From contig VCMS01000017.1 of assembly GCA_022539475.1 (NCBI GenBank), forward strand, positions 1-64,000: a stretch of DNA of 64,000 bases, written 5' to 3'. Origin of the DNA: Gracilaria domingensis. Lineage: Eukaryota > Rhodophyta > Florideophyceae > Gracilariales > Gracilariaceae. This document shows positions 32,419 through 43,175 of the stretch, piece by piece; position 1 is the first letter of the stretch, and every line of letters starts with the position of its first letter. The notes beneath the pieces were generated by a model. The model was given only the letters and a program-made list of their open reading frames with translations, made no database searches and had not been told where the DNA came from. The position numbers and the translations under genes are program-made.

Positions 32419-32916
32419 ATGAGTATCAAGTTCTTGTTCATAACGTTCTGGATACTTGCAAGGTCTGTCTCGGCCGTTGCAAAACAGGAGAATCGCTGTC
32501 TGGTTCCGCACCATGTGGCGCATTGTTTTGATGTCATGCGCGTTGCTGTGAAGTTTGACGACGAACAAATTGCGGGTCACTTTTCTCGTCTGCAAGAAAG
32601 CCTGGCAGGATTCGATACCGGGCAGTGTGAATGGCAACACTGGGGTGGGCGAAACAATGTGAAAGAATGTGTGAATATACTCTCGAGGTTGGTCGACGAC
32701 TTGGAAGGAAATCCTATTACGGCAGCCCTCGTACGGCAAGACGTTTTCCGGGTGACGGCGACAAAGCTAACGCTTAGCTATACTGCCTGCACATCTCTTT
32801 GCCGGTCAGAATGTGCATCGCTATGCGCGGGTCATCGTACTCTTGATGCAAAAATGATATGTGAGATGGCGTGTAATACTATTAACATAACTCCGTTCCA
32901 GTTTTCAGGGTCTTGA
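32419..32916 (+). CDS. small secreted cysteine-rich protein, unknown
   Basis: A single open frame of 165 residues. The chosen ATG (32419) gives a clean signal peptide: MSIKFLFITFWILARSVSA, with likely cleavage after Ala19 or Ala21. The upstream in-frame Met would bury that signal. The mature part has ten cysteines, including the run C-x3-C-x3-C-x3-C (CTSLCRSECASLC) and a final C-x3-C (CEMAC), which suggests five disulphides in an extracellular or secretory-pathway protein. A possible N-glycosylation site (NIT) is near the end. A TATA box lies 110 bp upstream and an AATAAA at 33254-33259. I do not recognise the family. It resembles neither the surrounding elements nor any transposase, so it is a candidate host gene. 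No intron is evident. Confidence 0.65.
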   Translation: MSIKFLFITFWILARSVSAVAKQENRCLVPHHVAHCFDVMRVAVKFDDEQIAGHFSRLQESLAGFDTGQCEWQHWGGRNNVKECVNILSRLVDDLEGNPITAALVRQDVFRVTATKLTLSYTACTSLCRSECASLCAGHRTLDAKMICEMACNTINITPFQFSGS

Positions 32917-33712
32917 GAAGCAAGCTTCTCCAAGGGAAAAACTGCAAAGCTCCTTGGCAGAGAGTGTTTTCTTTTATAAACATCAAAAAAATGTCATTGC
33001 AGAAGAGTCTGCAAGGATTGCAGAGCATTATTGAACGAAGACTATAAATGTGCTACTCGAACTTCGCTTTCTTCATTTAATAGGAAACATTTTCACATTG
33101 TGGTAATAGCTGCACAAAGCGCTGTTTGAGCACAGTTTACTAGAAGTATCAGCTATAAAGATATATATTATTTTACTTTAACTCTCCACGGAGAAAGTTC
33201 TAATTCTGATGTAGAACTCAGAAAACGTTTTAAAACAAGTAGACTCTTGTTCAAATAAATGCTTCTTAAGCCTCAAAACTGTGCAAATGTAAAACATCCT
33301 TGCCCAATTTGGACGCCATTAAATGGCGTCCAAAGTGAGCGAGAAAAACGTTTTAGGGAAAAACGGCGCAGGGAGACGCGGGAAAAAGGAAACTAAAGCT
33401 AAGTTTAGCAATAAAGCCTTACTTACAGAGGAAAGAATTAACTCAACTTCAAAGATTTGATGTATAATAGCATTGGAAAAAAGTTGTACAAACAACTGAT
33501 GCTAAAATCAAACCATTTTCTTATGTAAAATTATGCAAAGATATATATATCAAAACCATACGAATGAGAAGTATCAGATTTTATATACCATAAATTTTCT
33601 CTCCAACCTGAATTGAAACTTGAACCATATTAGCAACCGCATGAAGAAATTCTGAATGCAACGATCTCTTGTGACAAAGTTTGTGAATTGAGACACAAAA
33701 TTGTTTTAAGCA
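32917..33712. other. AT-rich flank of the secreted-protein gene
   Basis: No gene. It contains AATAAA at 33254-33259 (possible poly-A signal) and the perfect palindrome at 33308-33334. Confidence 0.4.
33308..33334. repeat. perfect 13-bp inverted repeat, 1-base centre
   Basis: TTTGGACGCCATT, one A, then its exact reverse complement. It is followed by a GC-richer purine stretch. It could be the centre of a small fold-back element or a terminator-like hairpin. No target duplication was found. Confidence 0.7.
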
Positions 33713-33973
33713 ATGATGTATATTTTGTGTCTGGCTCTGATTGCTTTGCGTTTCTCTCTGTTTGCATTATTTGCAAACGCATTTCTCAGACAAGTTCCGT
33801 TTGCACAACCATCGTATGTCAAGACTCTTTCGTTCTTCTCTAATCTTCTCCTGAACTCACGGCGGTATATCTTTAAATATGGGAACAATCCACATAGAAA
33901 GCCGCCATTAATCAAAACTATTTCTCCTGATCCGATACATATACCGGTTTCATACCTCAATCCAGAACCATAG
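33713..33973 (+). CDS. possible 86-residue secreted or membrane protein
   Basis: Starts MMYILCLALIALRFSLFALFANAF, a strongly hydrophobic N-terminus suited to a signal peptide or membrane anchor. A basic, Pro-rich tail follows (GNNPHRKPPLIKTISPDPIHIP). It is on the same strand and about 800 bp after the secreted cysteine-rich gene. There is no homology I recognise and no clear promoter. The sequence is AT-rich, so this could be chance. Confidence 0.25.
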   Translation: MMYILCLALIALRFSLFALFANAFLRQVPFAQPSYVKTLSFFSNLLLNSRRYIFKYGNNPHRKPPLIKTISPDPIHIPVSYLNPEP

Positions 33974-34283
33974 AACCCGTTCCCTGAAAATGGTCTCGTA
34001 TCCTCTATGAATCAGTCCGTACCATCAATCGATATAAAGTGTAATACGATGGACGATGGTCGTCGGTCTGGGTGGCTGTTGCGTGGAGTCTCGCCGAGCT
34101 CTGCCAGATCCATAGCAACAAGCGTTCATGTAGCAAAACTATCTAGTCATAAAGCTAACGTTATATCGCCAACGTAACTATACGTGCAAACAACTCTGAT
34201 TAGTACTGCAACGTTAGCGCTAACCACGTTCAACAGCTACAGTCAACGTTCTACTTCACTCACCCCTATCTAGGATGAGTCAA
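33974..34283. other. unassigned; expected place of the 3' end of fossil C
   Basis: On the minus strand, the 3' LTR of gypsy fossil C should follow the chromodomain piece here. I found no match to its putative 5' LTR (44943-45199). Confidence 0.3.
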
Positions 34284-34640
34284 TCACCGATTTGACTTTC
34301 CTCGCGAGTTGATTCTTTGTAGAGCGTCTTTGCAATTCTTCAAAGACGACATAGGCATCCAAATTGCATCATCTGGGTCATTCCCAGTAAATCGGACACG
34401 ATAGTGCACGCGGCGACCACACCCCTTCTTGTCAAAGAATTCGGAAACCTCTTGCTCAAGTTTACCGTCATTGTTCCTAACAACATCCAAAGGTCCTCTG
34501 TCGTCATGATGATACATCATTATCTTCGAAACATGACCTACACCGTGCGCTCGCTGTGGAGCAAAATACCCTCAGTTGAAATGTCGTATAGTATGAGGTG
34601 ACCAATGTCCGTAATGTAGATCAAGCCACACGGTGGACAA
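34284..34640 (-). pseudogene. chromodomain end of gypsy fossil C
   Basis: The minus-strand frame contains a chromodomain: VHYRVRFTGNDPDDAIWMP then LKNCKDALQR, the usual Y.V.W.G.....tWEP..nL pattern. It is preceded by a degenerate stretch like the end of an integrase C-terminal domain. The strand and type fit the missing C-terminus of the gypsy fossil whose integrase ends near 40746. The intervening 6 kb contains element B. Linking the two pieces is inference. Confidence 0.6.
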
Positions 34641-34689
34641 GAAGGACATGTGGCAATCACCATTGAGGGCTAACTTGTAATTTTAATTT

Positions 34690-35103
34690 TTATTTGTAGT
34701 CTTTATTTTAGAATAGTTAGACAGGGCACGGGAGAGAGGCGCCGCACCTCGGCCGCACCTCCCGTGGCACACGTGGCAATTCTCCCACGACGTGCCGCGG
34801 CTTCCACCACACCATATACTGGGGGTGGAAGCCCCTCCCACCATAATGGTAAATTCAAGCACCTACTACGCTAGATCTTGACCATAAGGTTTCTACAGTC
34901 AACCAAGTAGTTAGTGTAGTGTTTTTAAGGTAATATCGGACCGCGAGCGCTATAAATCGCACTCTACCCAGGTCGTTATAGTCAGCGTGCTCTCAAGTGG
35001 CTGGTGCTGCCACACCTTACAGGCCCATCTCACATCCTCTCCTCCTAGGTTGAGCACCCCAAGGCGCTCCCTACAACCGAGTTAGTAACCAATCCGCAGC
35101 CAC
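34690..35103. other. GC-rich stretch with TATA motif, LTR-like
   Basis: It begins ACAGGGCACGGGAGAGAGGC, contains short CGCCGCACCTC/GGCCGCACCTC repeats, and has CTATAAATCGC near 34950. It looks like an LTR or promoter region but no second copy is in the window. It directly precedes the LTR of copy B. Confidence 0.3.
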
Positions 35104-35962
35104 TGCTGCCACCGCCTGGTTTTATACCACAGGGGATGCACCTCAGTGTTTTTTATATAGGTCTGATCCATTACCGGCTGCGACACCTCACTTTATGAGA
35201 AGGCATTGTGGCAATTGACCATTTTTGGGATATGCCTAGGAAGGGTAGTGTTTCTGCACACGTGTACTGAGTTGGCCCCATGCGGGGCGCGCCGTGGCAA
35301 ACCGGCCACTGTTTCATACGTGTAGAGTATTGGCCGGCAGTGCCGAATAGTTAGATATTTTAGTTGATATTTTCAAGTGCCGTATTTAAGTGGCGGCACT
35401 TGCCGCCGCTGTTCGGGAAGTAAACCTCAAGGAGGCCTTTGGCTCTAGCTTCTTGCCGCGTGCGAACGGTTCTTCGTCCCTAACCGGGCTATACCGCCGC
35501 ATCCCCGGAGTTGCTATCCACATCTTTCCTTGAGGAGTCCTAGACCGTCTTTATGGCATCTTTCTACTGTTTTATTGTTATTATTTCCGTCATACGGCTC
35601 TTGTTTCTCTGCACTGTTATACAGGTTTGGCCCACTAGTTTAGGGACTTATTCCCCTTTATCACGAGTCAGTGCTCCGCAGTGCGGCTCGATTAATGATC
35701 TCTCGTTGTCCCATACCGTTGGGCTGGATACCCCACTCGACGTGGCACGCCGAACAGCTCGGATCTCACGCCGATTCTACCCACCCCCACCTCCGACTGC
35801 ACGCCCAGGAGGGGGCTACCTGGATTTACACCCGGCTCGCACTAGCCCTATCGGAGGGTTCTACTACTGTCCCTACCCCTATAGAGAGCAGGACTTGAAC
35901 ACCCTGTCCGTGCTTTTTCCGCGACGCGGCTGTTGTTTTCCCGCACGTGGGTTTGCACCACA
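35104..35962 (+). repeat. 5' LTR of fossil B
   Basis: About 859 bp. The right end is clear (GGGTTTGCACCACA, 35962); the left end is estimated by alignment with the LTR of A. It contains TATTTAAG with the GTGGCGGCACTTGCCGCC palindrome near 35385, and CTGTTATACAGGT near 35617. Confidence 0.75.
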
Positions 35963-35965
35963 AAC

Positions 35966-35977
35966 TGGTCTCCCGAC
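35966..35977 (+). other. candidate primer-binding site of fossil B
   Basis: TGGTCTCCCGAC, three bases after the LTR. Identical to the sites in A and element 2. Confidence 0.6.
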
Positions 35978-36127
35978 TTAGAATCGGCCTTACTTGCCAA
36001 CATCAGTTGGAATTGATTCGGTTGTTTGGAGCCCAGGTCGTTGGGAATATCTGTTCATACGGTTCTTTCGTTGCCCGTTTTCGGGAGTCTTTCTGGTTGC
36101 CGATTGGCCGACTGTGTCGGTTGGACG

Positions 36128-38130
36128 ATGTCCTCCCGTCGCCGGAGTGGCGCTCCACGCGCTGCTTCAGTGCCCGGTTCGTCCACCTTGCCCGCAAGTC
36201 TGCCTCCGTTGCCGAAGGACACACTGGATGCCCCAAGCAATGGCGACCCGAAACCGGCTTCCCGGGGTCCCCGTTCTGATAACGGGACCCCACCCACTCG
36301 TGGGCCAGCTGAATCCGCATCTGCGGCTAAACCCGCTACTGCGGTCGACGCTATGTCGTCGCGGTCCGACGAGTATACCCTCCGCGAATTAGAGGTTCAA
36401 GTTCGTATTTTACAGAACTCCCAAGTCGGCCTCATCGGATATATTACGAAACTCCGGCAACGGTTTGATGAAGCCCGCGTCCGGGATGTTTCGAGCGACG
36501 TCCATGTTTTACAGTCTGATGTCAACCAGATTATGGAACACCGACAGGCGTCGGCTGCCCTGCACGAGCAGGCTTCTGCGTGCCTGAACCGCCTGGCTAC
36601 CCGTATGGAGACGGTCGAGCAAACCATCCTTGCGGATGCTGTTGTGCCGGGAGCCCCGGTTTCTGAGAGTTCTCAGCACTCGCGCCGTTCCCGTGATCGT
36701 CCGGCAAAGAAAAAGGTCATGGTTAAGTGTGACTCGTCTTCTTCGACCTCTTCTGATGAATAAAGCCCTCAACAAGGATCGTCTACCGACTCTTCGGACA
36801 GCGTGGAAGAGCGCCCACGCTATCGTGCATCCCGTTCGCAGGCTACTAAAGCCACTTATGGTGTTGGACGAGGCCGTACGAAAGGACGGAGACACCTTGG
36901 ACTCAAGGAATTGAAGCCGATAAACTTACTGTATCGGAAGTTACTGTCGTACGGATATTATCGGCTGGAAGACAAGACGCCACAGAGAACCTCACGTGCG
37001 ACTGGCAAGGTGCGAAATCATCTCCGACGAATGGAGCTAACGCTAAAGCCCCACAAGTTCTCCGGGGAAGATCCAATTCTTGTCTTGGATTTTCTTGGCC
37101 GCATCGTGGCCTATGTACTTCCGATGAGTGAGGCACAGGCCTACATTGCACTGCCGTACTTTTTGAAGGGGTAACCGAAGATCAATACATTTCGGTTGGT
37201 GGGTAGACTCGCGCGTCCGAAGGAGAAGTTACGTGCTGGCCTGAGGCCGTACAACACCTCTTGAGGTCGTACGTTACTGGAAATGCAATAAAAGGTGCTA
37301 TACTCGCGCTGCAAGACCCGAAGCAAGGAGCCGAAGAGTCGGAAACCGTTTATTCTACCCGCCTCAACAAGGCTTTCCACAGAAGTGGCAACGTGTTCTC
37401 CGCAGCTGAGCGGTGTACGATGTTGGTCGATGGCCTAGATCGTTCGATGAGGACGCTGGTTGCCAGTTCTCGGGAGAACAAACGCCGGACTACCTACCTG
37501 GAACTCGTACAGTTTGCCCAAGCTGAGGGAGATGCAGCCCGAGCATGCGCTGGTGTCAAGACGTGAACGCGCCGACTCCTTCATGTAGAAGGCCGGCACT
37601 CTTCTTTACCTCTATCGCGAGGTTCGGCCTAAGGAGGTTATGATATCCTACATTTGTTGCTGGACGATGGTTCAATGCCGAGTTCGGAATTGCCGTCAAC
37701 GACGGAGCAGTCTACAGTCGACGTAGCCCCCCTCTGTACGCCGGTCAGCACGTTCCCGCTTGGCATGTGCCACACGCAGGTGGATATCGCAACCAACGCC
37801 CTGGATGGAGGGAGCCGTATCCTCCTCGACAGGAGCGCCGGCCGCCCAACGCGGATCTTCTTCGGCACCTTATTTGCCACACCTGTCACAGGCATGGACA
37901 CATCGCTCCGAATCGAATTGTTTAATGCCCATACGGGATATAGCGAAGATCGTGCCTCAGTATGAGTCGTTGACGCCTGCCGAGCGGGAACGCGTTCCCG
38001 ACAAATCGTACCTTCGTGCGAAGGCGGAGACTCAGCCTGGAAACCAGGAAACGGTGCCATCGAATGGTGGAACTGTAGCCGCTCCTGCGGAATCGCGACC
38101 TCCGCAGATTGGCGGCGAAGCTCAGAAAAA
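36128..38130 (+). pseudogene. gag of fossil B
   Basis: It starts MSSRRRSGAPRAA. A coiled-coil-like part (YTLRELEVQVRILQNSQ) and a Ser/Arg/Lys-rich stretch follow. The capsid-like region (LKELKPINLLYRKLLSYGYYRLED; LNKAFHRSGNVFSAAERC) is closely related to element 2 Gag. A zinc-knuckle remnant lies near 37870-37910. It is broken into several frames. Confidence 0.8.
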
Positions 38131-38136
38131 CTGAGC

Positions 38137-38595
38137 ATGGGAGCCTCCAGCAATGGAGAGGCGCCCCCAGCGACGGGGTTCAGTGCGCCTGATTCTGAGA
38201 AGCCTCGCACCCCGGTCAAAGTCCTTTCGAGGAAAATGGCCACTACAGACGTGGACTCTGAGCACCTTGGTGTCTTGCGTCGCCCGTGGATACGGTCTAA
38301 GAACAGCCGGTTCCTGGATAGAGTCCTGGTCATGGCGAAACGTAACTACAAAATTTACGCCGACCTAGGTGTTTCCGACCAGTATATGGCTCGACAGTTG
38401 TCCGTGCTCGATACAGGAGCTGGGCCAAACTTTTTGGTTGAGTCTATGATTCCGCCGAACTTGCGGTCTCGCGTTCGTGCGGCGCCGCATATTGATATAG
38501 TGGATGCCAACAATCGGCCACTTTCGATTGTGGGAATGACAGACCTGCTTGTCAGGCTTGGCCGCTATGTGGCGAAGCTCGATTTATTGGTTTGA
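38137..38595 (+). pseudogene. protease region of fossil B
   Basis: It holds the N-terminal part of pol with the aspartic protease motif LDTGAGPNF and the preceding VLRRPWIRSKNSR and AKRNYKIYADLG blocks, all matching element 2. Similarity goes on in pieces to about 39225. The element is a fossil. Confidence 0.8.
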
Positions 38596-38761
38596 AAGCA
38601 GCTTGCTGCGCCGGTTATACTCGGATGTGCCTTCTGTGACCGCCTCAACGATGCAATTCGAGCGCGGAAGCGAACCATCGAAATAAAAGATGGGACGGGA
38701 CTACTGTACCGATCGTTCGGCTTCCCCTTCGACGGGCTTTGAAGAAGCAAGTTCCTTTGCC

Positions 38762-38952
38762 TGCTCCCTAGGAGAATCATGTTTTGTCCGAGGGTGAATA
38801 CGCGGTGTGCACGGGTTTATTTGGAAAATTGTTGTTCATTTACGGGGGTTTGCAAGGCACGCGCACGGGGTAGATTGCAATTTTGACCACCCAATTTTCT
38901 AAATAAACCCGTGCACACCCCGTATTTTCCCTTATGATTCTACTAGGGTGCT
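38762..38952. mobile_element. 183-bp MITE with ~60-bp terminal inverted repeats
   Basis: The element is 38766-38948. The ends are CCCTAGGAGAATCAT and, read inward from the right, CCCTAGTAGAATCAT. The inverted similarity continues to about 60 bp (GGTGTGCACGGGTTTATTT on both arms) around a core of about 55 bp. TGCT is duplicated on both sides. The empty site is visible in fossil A (minus strand, near 6320), where the same sequence reads GCCTGCTGCGCAG without the insert. A CCCTAG end with a 4-bp duplication does not fit a superfamily I can name with confidence. Confidence 0.88.
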
Positions 38953-39225
38953 GCGCAGGAGCCTACAGCCGATGAAGGGAAGTCTACGGAGCTCCGCGTA
39001 GCTCGGTCTATTTGCATTCCGCCTGAATCGCAGGCCTGGGTTACCGTCACATCCCCACAATGTGGCTTACAAACGGTGCAGCCGTTGCCTGCGTTACAAG
39101 AGAAGCATCAGCTTTTCCTTGCTAATGGAATTGTTTTTATTGAACCCGAGAAGCTTTTTCAGGTGTTGGTCGCAAACTTCAGCCGTTTTCCTCAACGGTT
39201 GGTCAGGAGCCAAGTTATTGGTTGA

Positions 39226-40745
39226 AATGAAAGTCGGATGATATGGGTACGGGGCAGCATCAACTGCTCTGATCTATTGGCGAAGACCGACAGCGCTATG
39301 AGCCTTTCATTGGAATTGCTTCTATACATTGGGATCATTGATATCGATTTTCGCGCTGCTCTCTCTCGCAGCTTGAAAAGATCTACAGTTTAACGGAGAC
39401 TTGAAAGGGGAAGAGTATTGAACGAGAGAAAGCAGTACAGCTGTAATCATAGTTGCGCTTCGGGATTGCGTGAAGTGACAAGGCCGCATATGCATAATCA
39501 AAGGATTTTATGAATTCGCTGACAATGACTTTTGCTTATGAGTGCGTTGTTGTACGTACACGTACTGATATCTACGTTACATATGCGTAGAACGTCTTAG
39601 AGTAATAATAGACTTTGGATTGCATGTCCCACTCGAACAAGCGAAGGGGCAAGCACCAGACCTGCTCCTATCACGACAACTAGTAAAAAGTGCCAATATC
39701 TCTGCCTCCAAAACTGTCTTTAACTAGTCACATGGGACATTTTGTCCTGTTTTTGCAGTTTGTTCGCAATTGGATCAAGTCAACTTTGGTCTTATCAATA
39801 TTTGCGGTGTCTGGCAGTATTTGAAATGCGTGAAACAAGACTCTGCATAAACAAAGGCTAACATACTGCTTTGTACTGTGAACTGTTCTCCTCTTTTCTG
39901 TGTCTACAACTCCATTACAAAGATTTGGAATCGTTTGCGCCAAACTACGCACATATTTCTTGTATTCTGTTTTGCATTCGATGTAATAAAATTATTGATG
40001 AAATTTAAATGTATTTTTTAACTTCTTTCTTACTTGACAAAATGGGTAAGCTATTCTTTTGAACAGAATTAGGTGAATGGTTTCTTAGATATCGTTACTG
40101 GCATGCTGATATGTGATATGTGTTAGAGTGCTTTTCAAATATAATTGATGTACAAGATGAGCATCATATGTGGACAGAAACCTTTGGCAGAATGTCAATT
40201 ACCCTCCATATCATTTTCTTTGATTACAAATAATAAGATTTTGAAAAGACACATGTTACTTACACGATATGAAACCTGTTAACGAAAAATAGTTTAGATT
40301 TTAAATCGTTTTCGAAAAACCTATTCTATTTCAATGTTCGTCTCGTACTTTTCGAACGATCTTTAGAAATCAACATATTTCTAGTTCAATTTTGCAGCAA
40401 TTCAATGAGTATAGTCATTTTGAAACATGATATTTCTAACTCTTCGACAAAAAATGTCCCGTAAACAGAATTATCTTTATATTTTGCTGTAGAAATGAGA
40501 TCGCGAAGCTCTCAAATTTTATAGAGCTTTGCGGTCCCCTCTTCCGAGAAGCCATGCTTTTCTGAACCTCTGATATACTGCTTACGTTACCTCCACGTAA
40601 TGTAAGCCGTACAGGGCGAGGGTGCAAAATAATTTTTTAAACTTCCCCGGGGCACTGTGTGCAAACCCCTGAACCTTGAGACCGTGCCGTCAAAAGAAGC
40701 TTTCGTTGATTTACAATTAAAACTTGTGGCTTCATAGGCAGAACG
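39226..40745. other. AT-rich stretch between fossils B and C
   Basis: No gene seen; open frames are short on both strands. A hairpin-forming pair, CGCGAAGCTCT and AGAGCTTTGCGG, lies at 40502-40534. The sequence is probably part of what separates the two pieces of fossil C. Confidence 0.4.
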
Positions 40746-42149
40746 TCAGAACGTCAACGCTGAACTGGATTCTGTAAGGGAGGAAATCGAAGACCGTGTC
40801 GCAACGTCTTTGTGCACCTCCGTCAGGGCCTTTTGTACGGCGTCAATGTTCTGCAACTGACTTCGACGGATGTTATCGAGTGAGATGACTCCGCACTTTC
40901 CGTTGACTTTCCGCGTTATCGCTGCCAGCGGAGTGTCCTGATCATGCCCAGTAAGAACTGTAGGCGGGCAACGGTTGCCAAGACGTTCCAGAATCGAGCT
41001 GTTCAGAGCGGACTGGACGACAGGTAGGATGCTAGGCCAGCAGTTTTGAGGGAGCTGGTACTCAGAGAGCAGGGCTCTACATGCTCGAAGCAGTTCTCTG
41101 CATACCACTTCCACAATCCCATTAGACCAAGGACAGTAGGCGAGAGTGAAATGGTGAGACGACTTAGTCCTATCCTTCAAATTTCGGACAACCTCGTTCT
41201 TGAAGTGAGAACCGGTCAGAAACCCAGTGGTTTACCACTCCAAATGCGGCAAACCACCGAATTAGTTCGTCCGCGACTACTGCTGCTGTCGCTTCCGTGG
41301 CAGGAACCAACCACACGTAGCCACTGTTGTCATCCTTCATGACAAGGACATACACAAAATCGTTCTCACCTGGGGACATGTAGCAGAAGTCGAATGAAGG
41401 AGTTCATTCGGTCGATCTGCATGGAGCGCGTGACCTAACGGGCGAAAAATCGTCTTAGCTGGCGCAGTGCACAGGCAGTGTAGGCAAGTTTGAACAAACG
41501 ATTGAAGGTCCTCTTCCATCGTAGCCCAGTAGAAATACGCCTTCGTTGTGGCAAGGGTGACATTCGAACTTCTATGTCCACCTGGTCCAGTGTGGGCTGC
41601 GATGGCGATACGAAGTTGCAGCTGCTTCGAGTCGGATGGTATCCAGAAAACATTTCTTTTGTTACGAATACCGTCGTCAGTTCTCTTGAAACCATTGGGA
41701 GCTGGTTCACGTGACCTGAGTTGCACTTGCTTGATCTCGTCCATCGTTGGCCAGTCGAGCTTAGAGTCCGTTCCAGGGTTGATAGGGGTCATCATCAGAG
41801 CTTTGACACGCAACACCTGAATCGCGCGCACCGTTTTTCGAGGGTTGACAGCCGAACGAGTTAACACGTCTGCCCATACGTTGAATTCCACGGGCAGATG
41901 TTCAACAACGTAGCGAAACATGCTCAACTTGATGGCCCAGCGCATCAATTTGCTAGCGGTATGTCTCGATATGCCAGGATTTCTCCCATATGGGTCATAG
42001 AGATACACCAAATTGGCGTGGTCGGTAAATATATTCACCTCACGTCTGGTTACCAAGTACTCCAAGCGGCACATTGATTCTACGATAGCAAAACCTTCTT
42101 TATCCGGCACTGACCAGTTTGCTGCTGATCCTGAAAATGACCCGGACAA
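40746..42149 (-). pseudogene. RNase H and integrase of fossil C
   Basis: Frames carry an RNase H tail (WSVPDKEGFAIVESMCRLEY, FTDHANLVYLYDPYG), an integrase zinc finger (HTGPGGHRSSNVTLATTKAYF, then CLHCLC) and core (NDFVYVLVMKDDNSGYVWLV, then CPWSNGIVEV). It is broken. Confidence 0.85.
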
Positions 42150-42227
42150 AAAACAAAACGGTTCATGGTGCTGGTCCTCGATGGGTTTGCGACGGTTTGC
42201 GGCGGGAACTTGTGTAAGAACGGCTGC

Positions 42228-43124
42228 CTAGTGCGTGTGTGAGGCGTCTGTGAATAAACAGAGATCGTAGTTCTCCTTGGGGTGAGCAAGTTGGACAGAA
42301 GCGCTCAGTTGCTGTTTGATGTCTGCAAAAGCGGAATCATGGTCAGTGCCCCATGAGTCGGAGAAGGGAAGGTTGCGTAGGGATCGTTTGGTTCGTTTCC
42401 CAACAGTTGAGTAACACTTCTCTAGGAGCTGGTGTAAGGGATAAATGCGCTTTGAGTACTCTGGCACAGCGTTGCGCATCCAGGCCGTGGCGCACACGAA
42501 CTGCTGGAGCTCGCTAGCCATGGTTAGCTTCCTCATGTTGACAAGTGCTTCGAAATAACGAGGAAGGTACTGAACTCCAGCTGCGGAGATAATTCGTCCG
42601 CAAAACTGAACTTCACGAGCAAAGAACGTGGTCTTCTCAGCCTGTAGTTTCAAACCGATCTGCTTACAGACAGTCAGGAAACGCTCCAGGTTGGCTAGGA
42701 GCTCCGCTTAGTCTTTGGCGTAAAACAAAAAGTCGTCTAGCCAGTGTAGCATCTTCTGCACCTGTCCGTCGAACTTTTCCGCGAGCACGGCTTGGAAATG
42801 GTTTTCAGAATCGCTTCCTCCCTGCAAAAGACGTTTAGAGGAATAAACGCCAATTGGTGTCTGGGTTGACATCATTTCTTGGGATTCTGTCGAAAGAGGT
42901 ACCTGCCAATAGCCGTGGGCAAGGTCTACTTTGGCGAAGCACTTGCTACCGGCGACGTCTTGAAAAAAGGAATCGAGGTGAGGCATCGCTGACTGTATCG
43001 GAACCGTGCGAGCGTTTGGACCGCGAAGATCTACTGTGAACCCGAGTTTGGAGGATCCGGGCTTAGGCACTGCCAATGCCGGTGATGCCCATCTCGCCGC
43101 AGAATTCTTGTAGATAGCTCCCAC
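42228..43124 (-). pseudogene. reverse transcriptase of fossil C
   Basis: RT blocks ARWASPALAVPKPG, FTVDLRGPNA, FAKVDLAHGYWQVPL and the palm motif LHWLDDFLFY, then the thumb region with KTTFFAREVQFCGRIIS and the connection to RNase H (YDLCLFTDAS). It is broken. Confidence 0.85.
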
Positions 43125-43175
43125 GGCCTCGAGTTCACGGATGGTATGTATGATGAAATCCCTCTGTTGAGGCGC

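Larger units (their letters stand above)
35104..39225 (+). mobile_element. Ty3/gypsy chromovirus fossil B, 3'-truncated
   Basis: A plus-strand relative of fossil A: LTR (about 35104-35962), primer-binding-like site, gag, and protease. It stops near 39225 in the stretch that precedes RT in the relatives. It carries a later MITE insertion (38766-38948). It is broken (several interruptions) and lacks RT, integrase and the 3' LTR. Matching pieces of A show where the MITE entered. Confidence 0.85.

Noticed and set aside
40590-40680. Possible second copy of the MITE (GCGAGGGTGCAAAATAA..., GTGTGCAAACCCC)
   Set aside because: Only short stretches resemble the MITE; no inverted repeat or duplication was found.
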